This document shows positions 26,527 through 37,553 of a stretch of 64,000 nucleotides of DNA, piece by piece. This DNA comes from Alphaproteobacteria bacterium (lineage in GTDB: Bacteria; Pseudomonadota; Alphaproteobacteria; Micavibrionales; Micavibrionaceae). Under the pieces are notes generated by a model. That model was not told the DNA's origin and made no database searches. It was given only the letters and a program-made list of their open reading frames with translations. How positions within the stretch are numbered: position 1 is the stretch's first letter; every line of letters starts with the position of its first letter. Where the stretch lies: assembly GCA_018000295.1 (NCBI GenBank), contig JAGNKE010000011.1, forward strand, positions 1 through 64,000, given 5' to 3'. Both the position numbers and the translations under genes were made by a program.

Positions 26527-27264
26527 ATGGCAGCCGCTCCGAAAGCAAAATCCCCCAGCCTGCTGATGCCCAAGGCCACAGCCGTCTGGCTGATCGAAAA
26601 TACCAAACTGACCTTCCGGCAGATCGCCGATTTCACGGTCTTGACCGAAATCGAGGTCGAGGCGCTGGCGAATGAGGAAATTGGGCGCGGGCTTGTCGGG
26701 CGCAACCCTATCGAAAACCACGAACTGACCCCTGAGGAAATCGCAAAATGCGAAGATGATCCCGCAACCCGGCTCAAAATGGCCAGACGCGAGCTTCCGT
26801 CGGTTAAGATCCGCTCCAAGGGACCACGCTATACCCCTATTTCCAAACGCGGCGACAAGCCGGATGCAATCGCCTATATCCTCAAGAACCATGCCGAAAT
26901 CACCGATGCACAGCTTTGCAAGCTGATCGGCACGACCAAGCCGACGATCGCCTCCGTGCGCGACCGTTCCCACCCGAATACCCCGAACCTGCGCCCGCGC
27001 CATCCGGCGGAACTGGGCCTGTGCAGCTATCAGGAGTTCGAGAAGGCCGTCATCAAGGGTCTGAAAGCCGCCGGAAAGGATCCTGAGACCATTCAGGCCC
27101 AGTTGGACGCCGAACGGCTCAAGCAAGAGGAAATCCTGGCCCGAAACCAACAGGAATCCGAGAACAAATCCGCCGGATTTGACTTTTCCAACTTCCTTGG
27201 CAGAGGCAATGCCGAGCCTGATCGTGCTTCCGAGCGTGACGATAAAGACCCTTTTTCGGGCTAG
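26527..27264 (+). CDS. trcR: Cell-cycle transcriptional regulator TrcR (DUF1013)
   Basis: 245 residues. The N-terminal LLMPKATAVWLIENTKLTF and FRQIADFTVLTEIEVEALA regions and the central HTH-like segment (ITDAQLCKLIGTTKPTIASV) match the DUF1013 family, described as TrcR in alphaproteobacteria. It is thought to act with RNA polymerase on cell-cycle genes. The C-terminal third is Q/E-rich and probably disordered. ATG 26527 has GAGGTG upstream; GTG 26518 is an alternative. Ends at a strong bidirectional terminator. Confidence 0.9.
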   Translation: MAAAPKAKSPSLLMPKATAVWLIENTKLTFRQIADFTVLTEIEVEALANEEIGRGLVGRNPIENHELTPEEIAKCEDDPATRLKMARRELPSVKIRSKGPRYTPISKRGDKPDAIAYILKNHAEITDAQLCKLIGTTKPTIASVRDRSHPNTPNLRPRHPAELGLCSYQEFEKAVIKGLKAAGKDPETIQAQLDAERLKQEEILARNQQESENKSAGFDFSNFLGRGNAEPDRASERDDKDPFSG

Positions 27265-27284
27265 TAATTAGCAGCCTGTAACCA

Positions 27285-27311
27285 AAAAAGCCGGCGTTTG
27301 ACCGGCTTTTT
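27285..27311. terminator. Bidirectional Rho-independent terminator
   Basis: AAAAAGCCGG, a 7-base loop, CCGGCTTTTT: a perfect 10-bp palindrome with A and T tracts on the two sides. It lies between the convergent trcR and DUF465 genes and should end both transcripts. Confidence 0.9.
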
Positions 27312-27334
27312 AATAGCTTCAGGAGAGGATATCT

Positions 27335-27532
27335 CTAGGCCGCGCTTTCGCGCATACTTTCAATCTTTTCCTTGATAATCAATTTCTGCTTTTTGAGCTG
27401 AGTGAGGTAAAAATCAGTGGTTGAAGGGCTTTTTCGCGCTTCATCAATCTGGCGGGAGATATCCGCGTGTTTTTCTTTCAGGGCTTTGAGGTGGGGGGGT
27501 TCCAGAGACGCAGAGGCTGCGGAAACAGGCAT
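27335..27532 (-). CDS. DUF465 (YdcH-like) family protein
   Basis: 65 residues, essentially two helices: HLKALKEKHADISRQIDEAR and DFYLTQLKKQKLIIKEKIE, the short helical-hairpin pattern of DUF465 with the conserved LKKQKL stretch. Cytoplasmic, function unknown. It is preceded by a 248-bp AT-rich region without a gene and followed by a shared terminator. Confidence 0.85.
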   Translation of the reverse strand: MPVSAASASLEPPHLKALKEKHADISRQIDEARKSPSTTDFYLTQLKKQKLIIKEKIESMRESAA

Positions 27533-27780
27533 GTATTCTTCTCCTCATTTCTATTAATAAATAAAACATTAACTAATGGTTCAGCATACACGAAACTTTT
27601 TTCTCTGGCAAAACATTCAAAAACCTAAAGCTATTTTATGATTATAAAATAGAAGTTTATGTCGTTTTTTTCATGTTGTAAAATTTCACTCAGATCAGGT
27701 CCAACCCGAAGATTCGTGCACCATATTTATTATGACAATATATTACTTAATGAAAGGTTAATTTTTAGACTGACACGCTT
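27533..27780. other. AT-rich intergenic region upstream of the DUF465 gene
   Basis: No coding potential seen. It contains the 15-mer ATTTATTATGACAAT (27724-27738), also present at 10893-10907 upstream of the HNH gene in the same orientation relative to the downstream minus-strand gene. It may be part of a promoter or binding site. Confidence 0.35.
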
Positions 27781-28332
27781 TCAAAAACCTGCGCCGGTCT
27801 GGTTCAGATAGCTGAGTTCCTCAGGGGTGCTGGTCCGGCCTAAATCCATATTGCGGTGCGGGAAACGCCCGAAGCGTTCGATGATTTCCTTATGGCGGAT
27901 GGCGTATTCGTAGCCTACGGGGTCATCCTTTTTCATCGATTCGAACAGTTTGACGGACCGAACCTGATCCTGCACATCTTCGCTGTGCTCGAACGGCAGG
28001 TAGAGGAAGCGGCGTTTCTGGGGTGAGAGAATCTGGTCAAACCCCTTGTGGATAGACTCCTTGGCGATCAGCAGGGCTTTATGATCCATGGCGTAGGCCA
28101 TCGGACTGTTGCGGAACATATTGCGGGGAAATTGATCGAGGACGATACACAGGGCGAGTGACCCCTCCGCGTCCTTCGCCCACGGGCGGCAGAGATCGTC
28201 TGCCGCCATTTCGTAAGTTGTCAGGAATCGCTCCCGGATTTCGCGATCGAAGGTTTCGTTGACCTGAAACCACTGCTGGGGCTGGCTTTCCTCGAACCAG
28301 AATCTGAGCACTTCCTGTTTGGTGTCCCGCAT
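27781..28332 (-). CDS. DUF924-family protein
   Basis: 183 residues. The motifs VLRFWFEES near the N-terminus, IVLDQFPRNMFR in the middle and FLYLPFEHSEDVQDQ followed by ERFGRFPHRN are the conserved landmarks of DUF924, an all-helical TPR-like fold of unknown function. The length matches the family. It follows petC on the same strand with about 100 bp between, but an operon link is not obvious. Confidence 0.9.
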   Translation of the reverse strand: MRDTKQEVLRFWFEESQPQQWFQVNETFDREIRERFLTTYEMAADDLCRPWAKDAEGSLALCIVLDQFPRNMFRNSPMAYAMDHKALLIAKESIHKGFDQILSPQKRRFLYLPFEHSEDVQDQVRSVKLFESMKKDDPVGYEYAIRHKEIIERFGRFPHRNMDLGRTSTPEELSYLNQTGAGF

Positions 28333-28431
28333 ATGCCCTCTTTGCTTTTGTCAGAGCATAGTCGGGCCATGCGAGCCGCGCAAATAGAAACGAAGTTTTT
28401 AGGAGAAGACTTTGAAAAAAGTCTGCGTTCT

Positions 28432-29199
28432 TTAGTGCGCGTCCTTCCAGACTTTTTTCTTGTAGGCATACATGATGCCCGCGAAGACCAGAAGGAAGAG
28501 GATGACCTTTATTCCCGTGCGCTTGCGGTCCTCCATGTAGGGATCGGCGGCCCACATGAGGAAATGAGAGACGTCCTTGGCGTATTGCTCCAAGGTCTGC
28601 GGCGCTCCGTCTTCGTACACCACCTGCCCTTCGGTCAGGGGCGGGGCCATAGCGATGACGTTCCCGGACATGAAGCGGTTCCAATGCTGCCCTTGCAGAA
28701 GGTGGTGGCCCTCGGGCGGATGTTCCTCGTAGCCCGTAAGAAGAGCGAAGATATAATCCGGTCCGCCAACACGGGCCTTCGCCATCAGCGAGAGATCGGG
28801 CGGAAGGGCGTTGTTGTTGGCTGCTGCGCCCTGCTTATCGTTTTCGTAGGGCGATTTGAAGGGATCGCTGGGCAGGCCGGGGCGTTCGAACATATCCCCC
28901 TCGTCATTCGGGCCGTCGATGTAGGTGTATTCCTTGGCGATATTTTTGATCTGTGCCTCGTTATAGCCCAGAGCCTCCAGATTGCGGTAGTACAGGAGCT
29001 TCATAGAGTGGCAGGAGGAACAAACCTCGCGATAAATCTTGTAGCCGCGCTGGAGGGCAGCGCGGTCATAGGTTCCGGTCGGGCCATCGAAGGTCCAGCT
29101 GATGTCCGGCAGCGGTTCTCCGCCTTCGGAGGCGTATGCGGTTCCTGCTGCGGACAGGCAGATAAGAACGGCGAGAAGGCAGGCGAGTGTGCGGATCAT
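28432..29199 (-). CDS. petC: Cytochrome c1 of the bc1 complex
   Basis: 255 residues with a signal peptide (about 1-23). The heme c motif CSSCH lies near residue 60 ([19 protein letters not shown]). The axial Met region is VIAMAPPL near residue 180, and a C-terminal membrane anchor ([17 protein letters not shown]) ends with basic residues. It carries electrons from the Rieske protein to soluble cytochrome c. Its start overlaps the petB stop by 4 bp; last gene of petABC. Confidence 0.94.
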   Translation of the reverse strand: MIRTLACLLAVLICLSAAGTAYASEGGEPLPDISWTFDGPTGTYDRAALQRGYKIYREVCSSCHSMKLLYYRNLEALGYNEAQIKNIAKEYTYIDGPNDEGDMFERPGLPSDPFKSPYENDKQGAAANNNALPPDLSLMAKARVGGPDYIFALLTGYEEHPPEGHHLLQGQHWNRFMSGNVIAMAPPLTEGQVVYEDGAPQTLEQYAKDVSHFLMWAADPYMEDRKRTGIKVILFLLVFAGIMYAYKKKVWKDAH

Positions 29200-30734
29200 A
29201 TTTTCGCCTCCACATTGACTTGCTTGCTCAAAACAGCCTGATGGATGCTTTCGGGCAGCGGCTTGGTTTTCTCGAAGCGGCTGAGTAAGGGCAGCAGGAC
29301 GAGGAAATACATATAATAGTAACCCGTGCCCGCCAGACCGACGAGAATTAAGGGGATACCCATAACTGAGGCGTCAGCGGGTTGCGACCCAACATAGCCC
29401 AGGACAAGGAAAATAACAACCAGAAGGAGGAAGCACAGCTTATAGAGCGGGCGGTAACGGGCGCTGCGGACCGGATGCGTGTCCAGCCACGGCAGGACGA
29501 AGAGCATCGCGACCGAGCCGAACATCGCGAGAACGCCGCCGAGTTTGGCAGAGATTGGGGCCGCTTCGGCGCTCATGCCCGGAAGGCTCTGCAGGTTGCC
29601 GCACAGGCCTTTGAATGCGGCATTAGCCTCCAGCCACTGGGGGTCAATGCGCTGGCAGGAATCTCCGGTAAAACCGAGAAGAACCAAGCCACCGCCGATG
29701 ACGAAAATCGCAATCCCTTGTCCGGCCGAGAGCCATCGCGGCTTATGGCGCCAAACAAAATCGACCATCAAGGCCAGCAGCATAACAAAGCCGAACAGGA
29801 AATAGATGTTCATATTAAAGGTAATCGCGCGCAGCATGGCGTAAAAGGGTAGGAAATACCATTCGGGCACGATGTGCGGCGGGGTGACCAGCGGGTTGGC
29901 CTTGATATAGTTATCGGGGTGCCCCAGCACATCGGGCATAAAGAAGATAAAGACGCAATAGATGATGATAAAGACCAGAAGGCCGAACGAATCCTTGATC
30001 GTGTAATAGGGGTGGAAGGGTAAGGTGTCCTGCGGCCCCTTGGTGTCGATGCCCAGCGGGTTGTTGGAGCCGGTAACGTGCAGCGCCCAGATGTGCAGGA
30101 ACACGACCGCGAAGATTACGAAGGGCAGAAGGTAATGCAGAGCGAAAAAGCGGGTCAGGGTCGGGTTATCGACCGAAAAGCCGCCGAGAAGAAGGGTTTG
30201 CAGATCTTCGCCAAAATAGGGAATCGCCGTGAAAAATCCGGTGATCACGGTCGCGCCCCAGAGGCTCATCTGGCCCCATGGAAGAACGTAGCCAAGGAAG
30301 GCCGTGGCCATCATGAGCAGGAAAATCAGAGCGCCGAGAATCCAGAGCAGTTCGCGGGGTTTTTTATAGGAACCGTAATACATACCCCGGAAAATATGGA
30401 TATAGACGGCGATGAAAAAGAACGACGCGCCGTTCATGTGGATATAACGGATCAGCCAGCCGCCATTGACGTCGCGCATGATGCGCTCGACGCTGTCGAA
30501 GGCCAGATGAGTGTTGGCGGTATAGTGCATGGCGAGAACAAGCCCGGTGGCAATCATGGTCGCCAGCATGAAAAAGGCAATCGCGCCGAAATTCCAGAAA
30601 TAATTGAAGTTTTTGGGCGCCGGGAATACGCCGTATTCCTTCTGGAGCATCGTGAAAATCGGCATCCGCGAGTCGATCCACTCAACGACCGTATTATTAA
30701 AAGGTTCTCTTTCGCCGCTGCCCATATCCGTCAC
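29196..30734 (-). CDS. petB: Cytochrome b of the bc1 complex, with an unusual insert
   Basis: 512 residues, about 90 more than a usual bacterial cytochrome b. Heme ligands are the pairs H99/H113 and H200/H214, each 14 residues apart on helices B and D; the Qo-site PEWY is at 290-293. After FYAMLRAI (about 297-304) there is an insert to about 396 with two extra hydrophobic helices (310-328, 340-355) and a loop with Cys360 and Cys378. The canonical sequence resumes at [11 protein letters not shown] (397), with [14 protein letters not shown] following. The insert lies in the ef region facing the Qo site. Petb overlaps petA and petC by 4 bp each. Confidence 0.93.
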   Translation of the reverse strand: MTDMGSGEREPFNNTVVEWIDSRMPIFTMLQKEYGVFPAPKNFNYFWNFGAIAFFMLATMIATGLVLAMHYTANTHLAFDSVERIMRDVNGGWLIRYIHMNGASFFFIAVYIHIFRGMYYGSYKKPRELLWILGALIFLLMMATAFLGYVLPWGQMSLWGATVITGFFTAIPYFGEDLQTLLLGGFSVDNPTLTRFFALHYLLPFVIFAVVFLHIWALHVTGSNNPLGIDTKGPQDTLPFHPYYTIKDSFGLLVFIIIYCVFIFFMPDVLGHPDNYIKANPLVTPPHIVPEWYFLPFYAMLRAITFNMNIYFLFGFVMLLALMVDFVWRHKPRWLSAGQGIAIFVIGGGLVLLGFTGDSCQRIDPQWLEANAAFKGLCGNLQSLPGMSAEAAPISAKLGGVLAMFGSVAMLFVLPWLDTHPVRSARYRPLYKLCFLLLVVIFLVLGYVGSQPADASVMGIPLILVGLAGTGYYYMYFLVLLPLLSRFEKTKPLPESIHQAVLSKQVNVEAKI

Positions 30735-31279
30735 CCGATCTTGATCTTGGTGTCGCTGAGGAATTCATAGGGTGGAACCGTGAGGTTCTTCGGCGCCGGA
30801 CCCTTGCGGATGCGACCAGAGGTGTCATAATGCGAACCATGGCAGGGGCAGAACCAGCCTCCAAAATCGCCCTTGGAGTCCGATTCCTTCTGGCCCATCG
30901 GGACACAGCCCAGATGGGTGCAGACGCCGACCGTGACCAGCCATTCGGGTTTTTTCACGCGCTGTTCATCGGTTTGCTTGTCGATCAGGCTCTGGGTATT
31001 CACATTCTTTGCCGCCTCAATCTGCTCGGGCGTACGGTGGCGGATAAAGACCGGCTTGCCGCGCCACATCACTGTCTTGGCAGCGCCGGGGGGTATATCG
31101 GCGATATCCACCTCTATGGATGCCATCGCCAAGGTATCCTTGGCCGGGTTCAGCGAATTCACGAGCGGGAAAGCCGCTATAGCCGCTCCTAGTGCGCCGA
31201 AAGCGCCCGCGAGAAGGGCCATGAAATCCCGTCTGGTTTCATCGTCTGGACCTTCATCGGGATGGGTGTGCGCTGACAT
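30731..31279 (-). CDS. petA: Rieske iron-sulfur subunit of the bc1 complex
   Basis: 182 residues. Twin-arginine-type N-terminus ([15 protein letters not shown]) serving as membrane anchor. The 2Fe-2S ligands are in [10 protein letters not shown] and CPCHGSHYD: two Cys, two His, plus the two extra cysteines that form the Rieske disulfide. It transfers electrons from ubiquinol at the Qo site to cytochrome c1. First gene of the overlapping petABC operon, divergent from trmL across 121 bp. Confidence 0.95.
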   Translation of the reverse strand: MSAHTHPDEGPDDETRRDFMALLAGAFGALGAAIAAFPLVNSLNPAKDTLAMASIEVDIADIPPGAAKTVMWRGKPVFIRHRTPEQIEAAKNVNTQSLIDKQTDEQRVKKPEWLVTVGVCTHLGCVPMGQKESDSKGDFGGWFCPCHGSHYDTSGRIRKGPAPKNLTVPPYEFLSDTKIKIG

Positions 31280-31400
31280 TCCTTTACCTGATTTTATTTA
31301 CACCGGGACTTATTTGCAGAAGTCTTTTAATCCTCTATTTATATAAGATCAATCCCCGACATTCCATTGAGAGAATAAAATTTTACACGGATAATTGCAG

Positions 31401-31874
31401 ATGGCAGACATGGGCTTTCCCTCCCTTTCCCTTGCGCTCTACCAGCCCGACATCCCGCAGAATGTCGGGGCAGCCATACGGCTGTGTGCCTGTCTTGACG
31501 TAACGCTTGAAATCATCGAACCGTGCGGATTTCTCTGGGATCCACGCAAGGTCCGTCAATCCGCCCTCGATTATTACGACCGGCTGCAGCCGACGCTACA
31601 CCAAAGCTGGGGCGATTTTCTTGACTTGTATCAAGGGCGGCGGCGTATCATTCTTCTGACGACCAAGGCCAGCGCGCCTTATTGCGGGTTCCGGTTTGAA
31701 AGCGGGGATATTCTTCTGGCCGGACGGGAGAGCGTGGGTGCGCCCGAAGAGGTCCATCAGACGGCCTCGGCGCGGATCACGGTTCCGATGGCGGAGGGGT
31801 TGCGGGCGCTAAATATGGTCAATGCCTGTGCTATGGTGCTGGGCGAGGCGCTGCGGCAGACGCGCTGGCGTTAA
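31401..31874 (+). CDS. trmL: tRNA (cytidine(34)-2'-O)-methyltransferase
   Basis: 157 residues, SPOUT knot fold. The motifs PDIPQNVGAAIRLC at the N-terminus, DILLAGRESVGAPEEVH in the middle and the C-terminal knot (MAEGLRALNMVNACAMVLGE) are the three SpoU motifs. The short single-domain length is that of TrmL/YibK, which methylates the wobble base of tRNA-Leu. ATG 31401 fits the family; a TTG two codons upstream is also open. A hemF gene follows 18 bp later, probably co-transcribed. Confidence 0.92.
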   Translation: MADMGFPSLSLALYQPDIPQNVGAAIRLCACLDVTLEIIEPCGFLWDPRKVRQSALDYYDRLQPTLHQSWGDFLDLYQGRRRIILLTTKASAPYCGFRFESGDILLAGRESVGAPEEVHQTASARITVPMAEGLRALNMVNACAMVLGEALRQTRWR

Positions 31875-31892
31875 ATTTTTCAGGAGTACTTT

Positions 31893-32798
31893 ATGAAAAC
31901 CAAAGAAAAAAAACTTACCCTTGAAGACAAGCAGGATCAGGCGGCGAACTGGTTTTATTCGCTGCAGGCGATGATCTGCGAGGCCTTTGAAAAAATCGAG
32001 GATGAGCTTTCCGGAGGGCCGAAGGTCGGTCTTGCGCCGGGTCGGTTCGAGAAGACGCCGTGGGAACGGGAAAAAAGCCAAGAGCCGAACGCCTCCGGCT
32101 CTCTTCTGCAAGGCGGCGGGACGATGGCGTTGATGCGCGGACGCGTGTTTGAGAAGGTCGGGGTTAATTTTTCCTGTGTGCATGGCGTGTTTGCGCCTGA
32201 TTATGCCAAAAATATCCCCGGCGCGGCGGAGAGCGGCGGACATTTCTGGGCTTCGGGGATTTCCCTTGTCGCGCATATGCAATCGCCGCTGGTTCCGGCA
32301 GTGCATATGAATACGCGGATGATTATGACGTCGAAATCATGGTTCGGCGGCGGGGCAGATTTGACGCCGATGTTCGAGGATCTACAGGATACGCAGGATT
32401 TTCATGCGGCGTTCAAGGATTGCTGTGATTCCTTCGATCCTGACTATTATCCTGAATTCAAGGATTGGTGCGACCGTTATTTCTTTTTGCCGCACCGGAA
32501 CGAGCCGCGCGGGATCGGCGGTATTTTTTATGATTATCTCGACCGGAAAAGCTGGGCGGAGGATTTTGCTTTTACAAAAGCGGTCGGGCGGACCTTTCTT
32601 GAGGTTTATCCTCAGCTTGTGCTGCGCTCGATGGATAAGGACTGGACGAACGAAGAGCGCGATTATCAACTGGTGAAGCGCGGTCGGTACGTGGAATTTA
32701 ACCTGCTTTACGACCGGGGGACACAGTTCGGGCTTAAGACAGGGGGCAATACCGAGGCCATCCTTATGTCCCTGCCCCCTGAGGTGAAATGGCCGTAA
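31893..32798 (+). CDS. hemF: Oxygen-dependent coproporphyrinogen III oxidase
   Basis: 301 residues, the usual length of HemF. Conserved blocks are [19 protein letters not shown], the active-site stretch [20 protein letters not shown], and [19 protein letters not shown] near residue 200. The C-terminal [19 protein letters not shown] completes the dimer-type fold. It oxidatively decarboxylates coproporphyrinogen III in heme synthesis using O2, consistent with an aerobic respirer. AGGAG Shine-Dalgarno precedes ATG 31893. Confidence 0.96.
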   Translation: MKTKEKKLTLEDKQDQAANWFYSLQAMICEAFEKIEDELSGGPKVGLAPGRFEKTPWEREKSQEPNASGSLLQGGGTMALMRGRVFEKVGVNFSCVHGVFAPDYAKNIPGAAESGGHFWASGISLVAHMQSPLVPAVHMNTRMIMTSKSWFGGGADLTPMFEDLQDTQDFHAAFKDCCDSFDPDYYPEFKDWCDRYFFLPHRNEPRGIGGIFYDYLDRKSWAEDFAFTKAVGRTFLEVYPQLVLRSMDKDWTNEERDYQLVKRGRYVEFNLLYDRGTQFGLKTGGNTEAILMSLPPEVKWP

Positions 32799-32901
32799 TT
32801 CCTCACATTGCTGCGACGCAACATACTGTTTTCTTTCTGTTTTTTCCCTAACGGCTTAGAATGAGGGCTTGTGTTCACACAGTATTTTTTTGCGTCAGTC
32901 C

Positions 32902-33855
32902 ATGAGTGATGAAGAAGGCCGGAAATATCTCGCACATTATATGATCGACGCGTGGCGGCGTCGGGGTGCTGGTTCTTTTATTCCTGCCACAATCCGGCGG
33001 GAATCTTTTTGTGAGAGTCCTGAAATTACATTTCATCATGGCGGTGAGGATTTCCGTTTCGCGTTCGGGCATACTCCCTTCAACAGCCCGCAGGCCGAGC
33101 GCCTGATTTCCGATAAATGGCAGATGTTCCAGACCTTAAGGGATGAATTGCCCCTGCCCTATACTGAAACCATCGCCAAAAACGACCCACGCAGCGATGC
33201 GGAAATTTCTGAATCTGTTGTGTCACAAACTTCCGACAAATGGCACCCGTTTTCCTTTCCGGTTGTGGTCAAACCCAGCGAAGGGTCGCTTTCGCGCAAT
33301 GTCTTTATCGCTAAAGACCGGGAACAGCTTATTCAGGCCATCCATGCCAACCGTATGGATTCCTCCAACGGGGAGGGCGTTCTCTTTCAGCAGTATCTTG
33401 GTGACGAACAGGGGTTGTTCCGTGAAATCCGCGGTCTTTGTTTTGACGGCAAAACCCGGCTGGCTTACGAACGGACTCCGCCCGAGACGCTCAGTTCGGC
33501 GCAGAGTTTGGTGAGCGACCCCGCGATGATCGCTCAACCCGGTGTCGTGCGCGGCGAAGTGACCGACCCCGCAATCCTCGCGCAAATCGATGCGATCGCC
33601 GAGCATCTTTATGAGAATTACGGCGTGGCCTATATTGCGTTCGATATGAAATGCGACCGCAGCGGGAAGATGTGGGTTCTGGAAGGCAATGTCGCTCCGA
33701 TGGGTCTGGATGCTATCGAGAGAGAGATCCCCAACAGCCGCTTGTTTTTGCGGAACCTGACGGATGATATGCTGGATAAAGTGATCACATTATCGCCACA
33801 GATCGTCCCGAATGCTGCCGCCACACATAGTCCGGCGGAACCTGAATTTTTCTAA
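32902..33855 (+). CDS. ATP-grasp domain protein of unknown substrate
   Basis: About 317 residues from ATG 32902. The ATP-grasp fold is shown by a nucleotide-binding Lys strand (FPVVVKPSEGSLSRNVFIA), a hinge Glu-like region (VLFQQYLGDEQGLFREIRG) and the metal-binding end FDMKCDRSGKMWVLEGNVAP with the E-x-N pair. It resembles glutathione-synthetase-type or peptide-ligase ATP-grasp enzymes but has no partner biosynthetic genes nearby. The N-terminal 90 residues (pre-ATP-grasp) are distinct. It follows hemF by about 100 bp and converges with cca with 1 bp between stops. Confidence 0.75.
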   Translation: MSDEEGRKYLAHYMIDAWRRRGAGSFIPATIRRESFCESPEITFHHGGEDFRFAFGHTPFNSPQAERLISDKWQMFQTLRDELPLPYTETIAKNDPRSDAEISESVVSQTSDKWHPFSFPVVVKPSEGSLSRNVFIAKDREQLIQAIHANRMDSSNGEGVLFQQYLGDEQGLFREIRGLCFDGKTRLAYERTPPETLSSAQSLVSDPAMIAQPGVVRGEVTDPAILAQIDAIAEHLYENYGVAYIAFDMKCDRSGKMWVLEGNVAPMGLDAIEREIPNSRLFLRNLTDDMLDKVITLSPQIVPNAAATHSPAEPEFF

Positions 33856-33856
33856 G

Positions 33857-35086
33857 CTATAAATGCCTGAGGCAGGTTTTTTTATCGGCCCTGAATCCGT
33901 CCCCGATCCACCAATCTTCAAATTCCTGCAATTTTTTGCCGAGTTGCGGACCTTGCGGGATACCCGCCTTCATCAGATCATTGCCCGTCACAGGAAAATC
34001 GGGGATATCCCAGTTCTGTACGATGTCCAGAGCCTTCGGCGCATATCCGTTCATGACCCGATCCTGCACCAACTCAACCATCAGAGCCTGCGCCGCGATT
34101 ACCCGCCCAAACCTATAGATACAGACCTTTACCGCGTGGTCGCAGGAGAGGTCAGGGAGGGTCAGCGCGCCGGACAGCGCCTGCATATCCTTGAGAAAAA
34201 CTTTGGGAAACAGGATCAGGCTTTCAAGGCCCGAAATATTTTCATCCTTCAGTCCCGCCTGCACGTACAGGCGTGAAGGAAGCGATATCAAGCCATAATT
34301 TTTTTGAAACGTACAGAAACTTTCCAGAAAATCCGGTTCATATTCCGCATGATCCAACTCTTTTAGAATATTGTTTTCAAACATTATTGAGAGAATTTTA
34401 TTCGGGCGGTCGGACGCCACGATCTTGAAGACTTCCTGCGTAATGCGTTCGCGCGACAAGGTGGCGATTTTTCCGGCCGCCTCACTGCAGGCTCTGAGCG
34501 CGTCCTGATCGAATTCCCCCAGGCTGTAAATCGCATGAAAGCGAAAAAAGCGCAGGATACGCAGGTAATCCTCCTCTATTCTTTTTTTCGCCTCTCCAAC
34601 AAAACGTATGCGGCGCAAGGCGAGGTCAGGAAGCCCCTGCCCCGTCGGGTCGTAGATATTTCCCTTAGGATCAGCCAGCAGGGTATTCATGGTGAAATCC
34701 CGGCGCCTTGCATCCTCCAGCCAATTATCTGTGAATTCTACGACGGCGTGGCGGCCATCCGTTTCGACGTCATGGCGCAAGGTCGTGATTTCAAACGGGA
34801 GCCTGTTGATGATGGCTGTGACTGTGCCGTGCTTCAAGCCCGTGGGGATTACTGTAATTCCTGCGTTCTCCAGCCTTTTTATTACCGCTTCGGGTTTTAG
34901 GGATGTGGCAAGATCCACATCCTCGACCGGAAGGTTCAGCAGGGCGTTGCGTACGCAGCCGCCGACGAACAATGCCACTGGCTGATCCTTGCTTTCACCT
35001 CCCTCAAGCGCAGAGAACAGGAGGCGCGATTCCGGCGAAATCATCCAGTCCTGCGGCGAGATGGTTTTTGCGGGTTTAAGACTCAT
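33857..35086 (-). CDS. cca: CCA tRNA nucleotidyltransferase
   Basis: 409 residues. Polymerase beta head domain: FVGGCVRNALLNLPVEDVDLA (metal Asp pair) then RRRDFTMNTLL and DYLRILRFFRFHA of the neck, the landmarks of class II CCA-adding enzymes. The C-terminal half (about 210-409) is the divergent alphaproteobacterial body/tail. It adds or repairs the 3'-CCA; the tRNA-Leu in this window already encodes CCA. It overlaps the upstream DUF1285 gene by 11 bp, a common alphaproteobacterial pair. Confidence 0.92.
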   Translation of the reverse strand: MSLKPAKTISPQDWMISPESRLLFSALEGGESKDQPVALFVGGCVRNALLNLPVEDVDLATSLKPEAVIKRLENAGITVIPTGLKHGTVTAIINRLPFEITTLRHDVETDGRHAVVEFTDNWLEDARRRDFTMNTLLADPKGNIYDPTGQGLPDLALRRIRFVGEAKKRIEEDYLRILRFFRFHAIYSLGEFDQDALRACSEAAGKIATLSRERITQEVFKIVASDRPNKILSIMFENNILKELDHAEYEPDFLESFCTFQKNYGLISLPSRLYVQAGLKDENISGLESLILFPKVFLKDMQALSGALTLPDLSCDHAVKVCIYRFGRVIAAQALMVELVQDRVMNGYAPKALDIVQNWDIPDFPVTGNDLMKAGIPQGPQLGKKLQEFEDWWIGDGFRADKKTCLRHL

Positions 35087-35558
35087 GTTTATCTTCCGCG
35101 AGTTGATAGTCCGTTCCGCCGACTGCCAGGGTTTTTCCGTATTTCATCACCAACTCATAATACACGGCGCGGCCCATGCGGGCATAGAGGCCTTCGCGAA
35201 TATGAATATAAGGGATTTTTTCCTTGGCCGCAGGATAGGTCCGCAATTCGAGAGGATTGTCCGGTGTTACTTTTACTTCCTCCCCCAAATTGGTCGTGAG
35301 AATGAACTGCCCCTCCGATATTTCATAGTCCGTAACCACGAAGGGCACATCTTCAACTTCTACCGCGTATTTTTCATAGGGAGACTGGAGCCAATAACGG
35401 CCCTGACCGTCGCGCTTAAGACCCTTATCGGCGAACAGCTTCACCAGAGCCTCGCGGGCGATCAGGTGGCCTTCATGAAACCATTTTCCCTCCCGGTCAA
35501 TGCGGAAATTCTGCGGGTCTGGCTCCGGTAGTGGTTGTGTCATGGGGGGTCTTGGCAT
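35076..35558 (-). CDS. DUF1285-family protein
   Basis: 160 residues. The N-terminal FRIDREGKWFHEGHLIAREA and the PYEKYAVEVEDVPFVVTDYE blocks are the two conserved parts of DUF1285 (two-lobed beta structure, function unknown). The gene overlaps cca and diverges from the MoxR gene, an arrangement conserved in alphaproteobacteria. No signal peptide or membrane segment. Confidence 0.9.
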   Translation of the reverse strand: MPRPPMTQPLPEPDPQNFRIDREGKWFHEGHLIAREALVKLFADKGLKRDGQGRYWLQSPYEKYAVEVEDVPFVVTDYEISEGQFILTTNLGEEVKVTPDNPLELRTYPAAKEKIPYIHIREGLYARMGRAVYYELVMKYGKTLAVGGTDYQLAEDKHES

Positions 35559-35644
35559 TAAGATACCGCCGAAACGGATGTTTCAGGTCATTTTTTAAGG
35601 TATCATAATCGCCATCCCCTCTTTAAGGAAGGAGTTTCTCTGCC

Positions 35645-36637
<993 letters not shown>

Positions 36638-36656
36638 GGTTTTTTGGACATATCCC

Positions 36657-37553
36657 ATGCGCCTTACAGACCTACTCACTTTTCGGCATGAGGCGGACAA
36701 GGCCTCGGCGCACCTGCCATCCCTTATGATGCAGGCCGAGAAGGTTGCGAACGGAATCCTGCACGGGGACCATGCCCTTCGCAAATCCGGCATGGGCGAA
36801 AAATTCTGGCAGTTCCGCGAGTATCTGCCGGGGGATCGACCGCAGGACATCGACTGGCGGCAATCGGCCAAGACGGACCAGATTTTTATCCGGCAGAAAG
36901 AATGGCAGATCGCGCAGAAGACTTTTTTTTGGTGTTCGAGCGGGGACGGGATGGCCTATTCCTCAGCAAAGACACTACCACAAAAGCTGAACACGGCCCG
37001 AGTCATCACGTTGGCGCTGGCGATCCTGATGGCGCGGGCGAACGAGCAGGTCGGTCTCTTCGGCGACCCGAAAACCGGACGGAGCGATTTGCAACTCCAG
37101 AGGATTGCGCAAAGCCTGATCGCCGAACCCCTCAAACCGGAAAGCCTGCCTGCAGCCGATTTCTTTCCACTTCCCCAGAATTCCTCCCTGATCCTGTGCG
37201 GAGATTTTCTGGAGCCTCTGTCCCATATCGAGGAGAATTTTGATTTTCTTTCGGCCTCGGTGCAAAACGCGCTGGTGATTCAGGTGCTCGATCCGCAGGA
37301 GCTTGAGTTGAATTTCCAGGGGCGCGTTACGTTTCAGGGGCTGACGCGAGTTGAACGGGAAACGGTCAATAATGTGGGATCGATTCAAGAGGCTTACCGA
37401 AAGCGTATGCATGACCATATGAAGGCTTTATACGCCCTTTGCGCCGAGCGGAACTGGAGTTACATCCTTCACAGGACTGACCAAAGCGTTTCCGATACGG
37501 TTCTAGGCATCTGGCTTCTGATCGGTGCAGCCCGTCATGGGGGCCGCCAATGA
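36657..37553 (+). CDS. DUF58 domain protein
   Basis: 298 residues. The conserved DUF58 core is FREYLPGDRPQDIDWRQSAK near residue 60, followed by a VWA-like fold with DGMAYSSAK and an Asp/Ser-rich loop. DUF58 proteins partner MoxR ATPases. It lies 19 bp after moxR and overlaps the next gene by 4 bp. Cytoplasmic; no TM segments seen. Confidence 0.88.
   Translation: MRLTDLLTFRHEADKASAHLPSLMMQAEKVANGILHGDHALRKSGMGEKFWQFREYLPGDRPQDIDWRQSAKTDQIFIRQKEWQIAQKTFFWCSSGDGMAYSSAKTLPQKLNTARVITLALAILMARANEQVGLFGDPKTGRSDLQLQRIAQSLIAEPLKPESLPAADFFPLPQNSSLILCGDFLEPLSHIEENFDFLSASVQNALVIQVLDPQELELNFQGRVTFQGLTRVERETVNNVGSIQEAYRKRMHDHMKALYALCAERNWSYILHRTDQSVSDTVLGIWLLIGAARHGGRQ

Noticed and set aside
28407..28424. 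AGACTTT/AAAGTCT hairpin after petC as a terminator
   Set aside because: The stem is AT-rich and lacks a following T tract in the minus direction; too weak to call.
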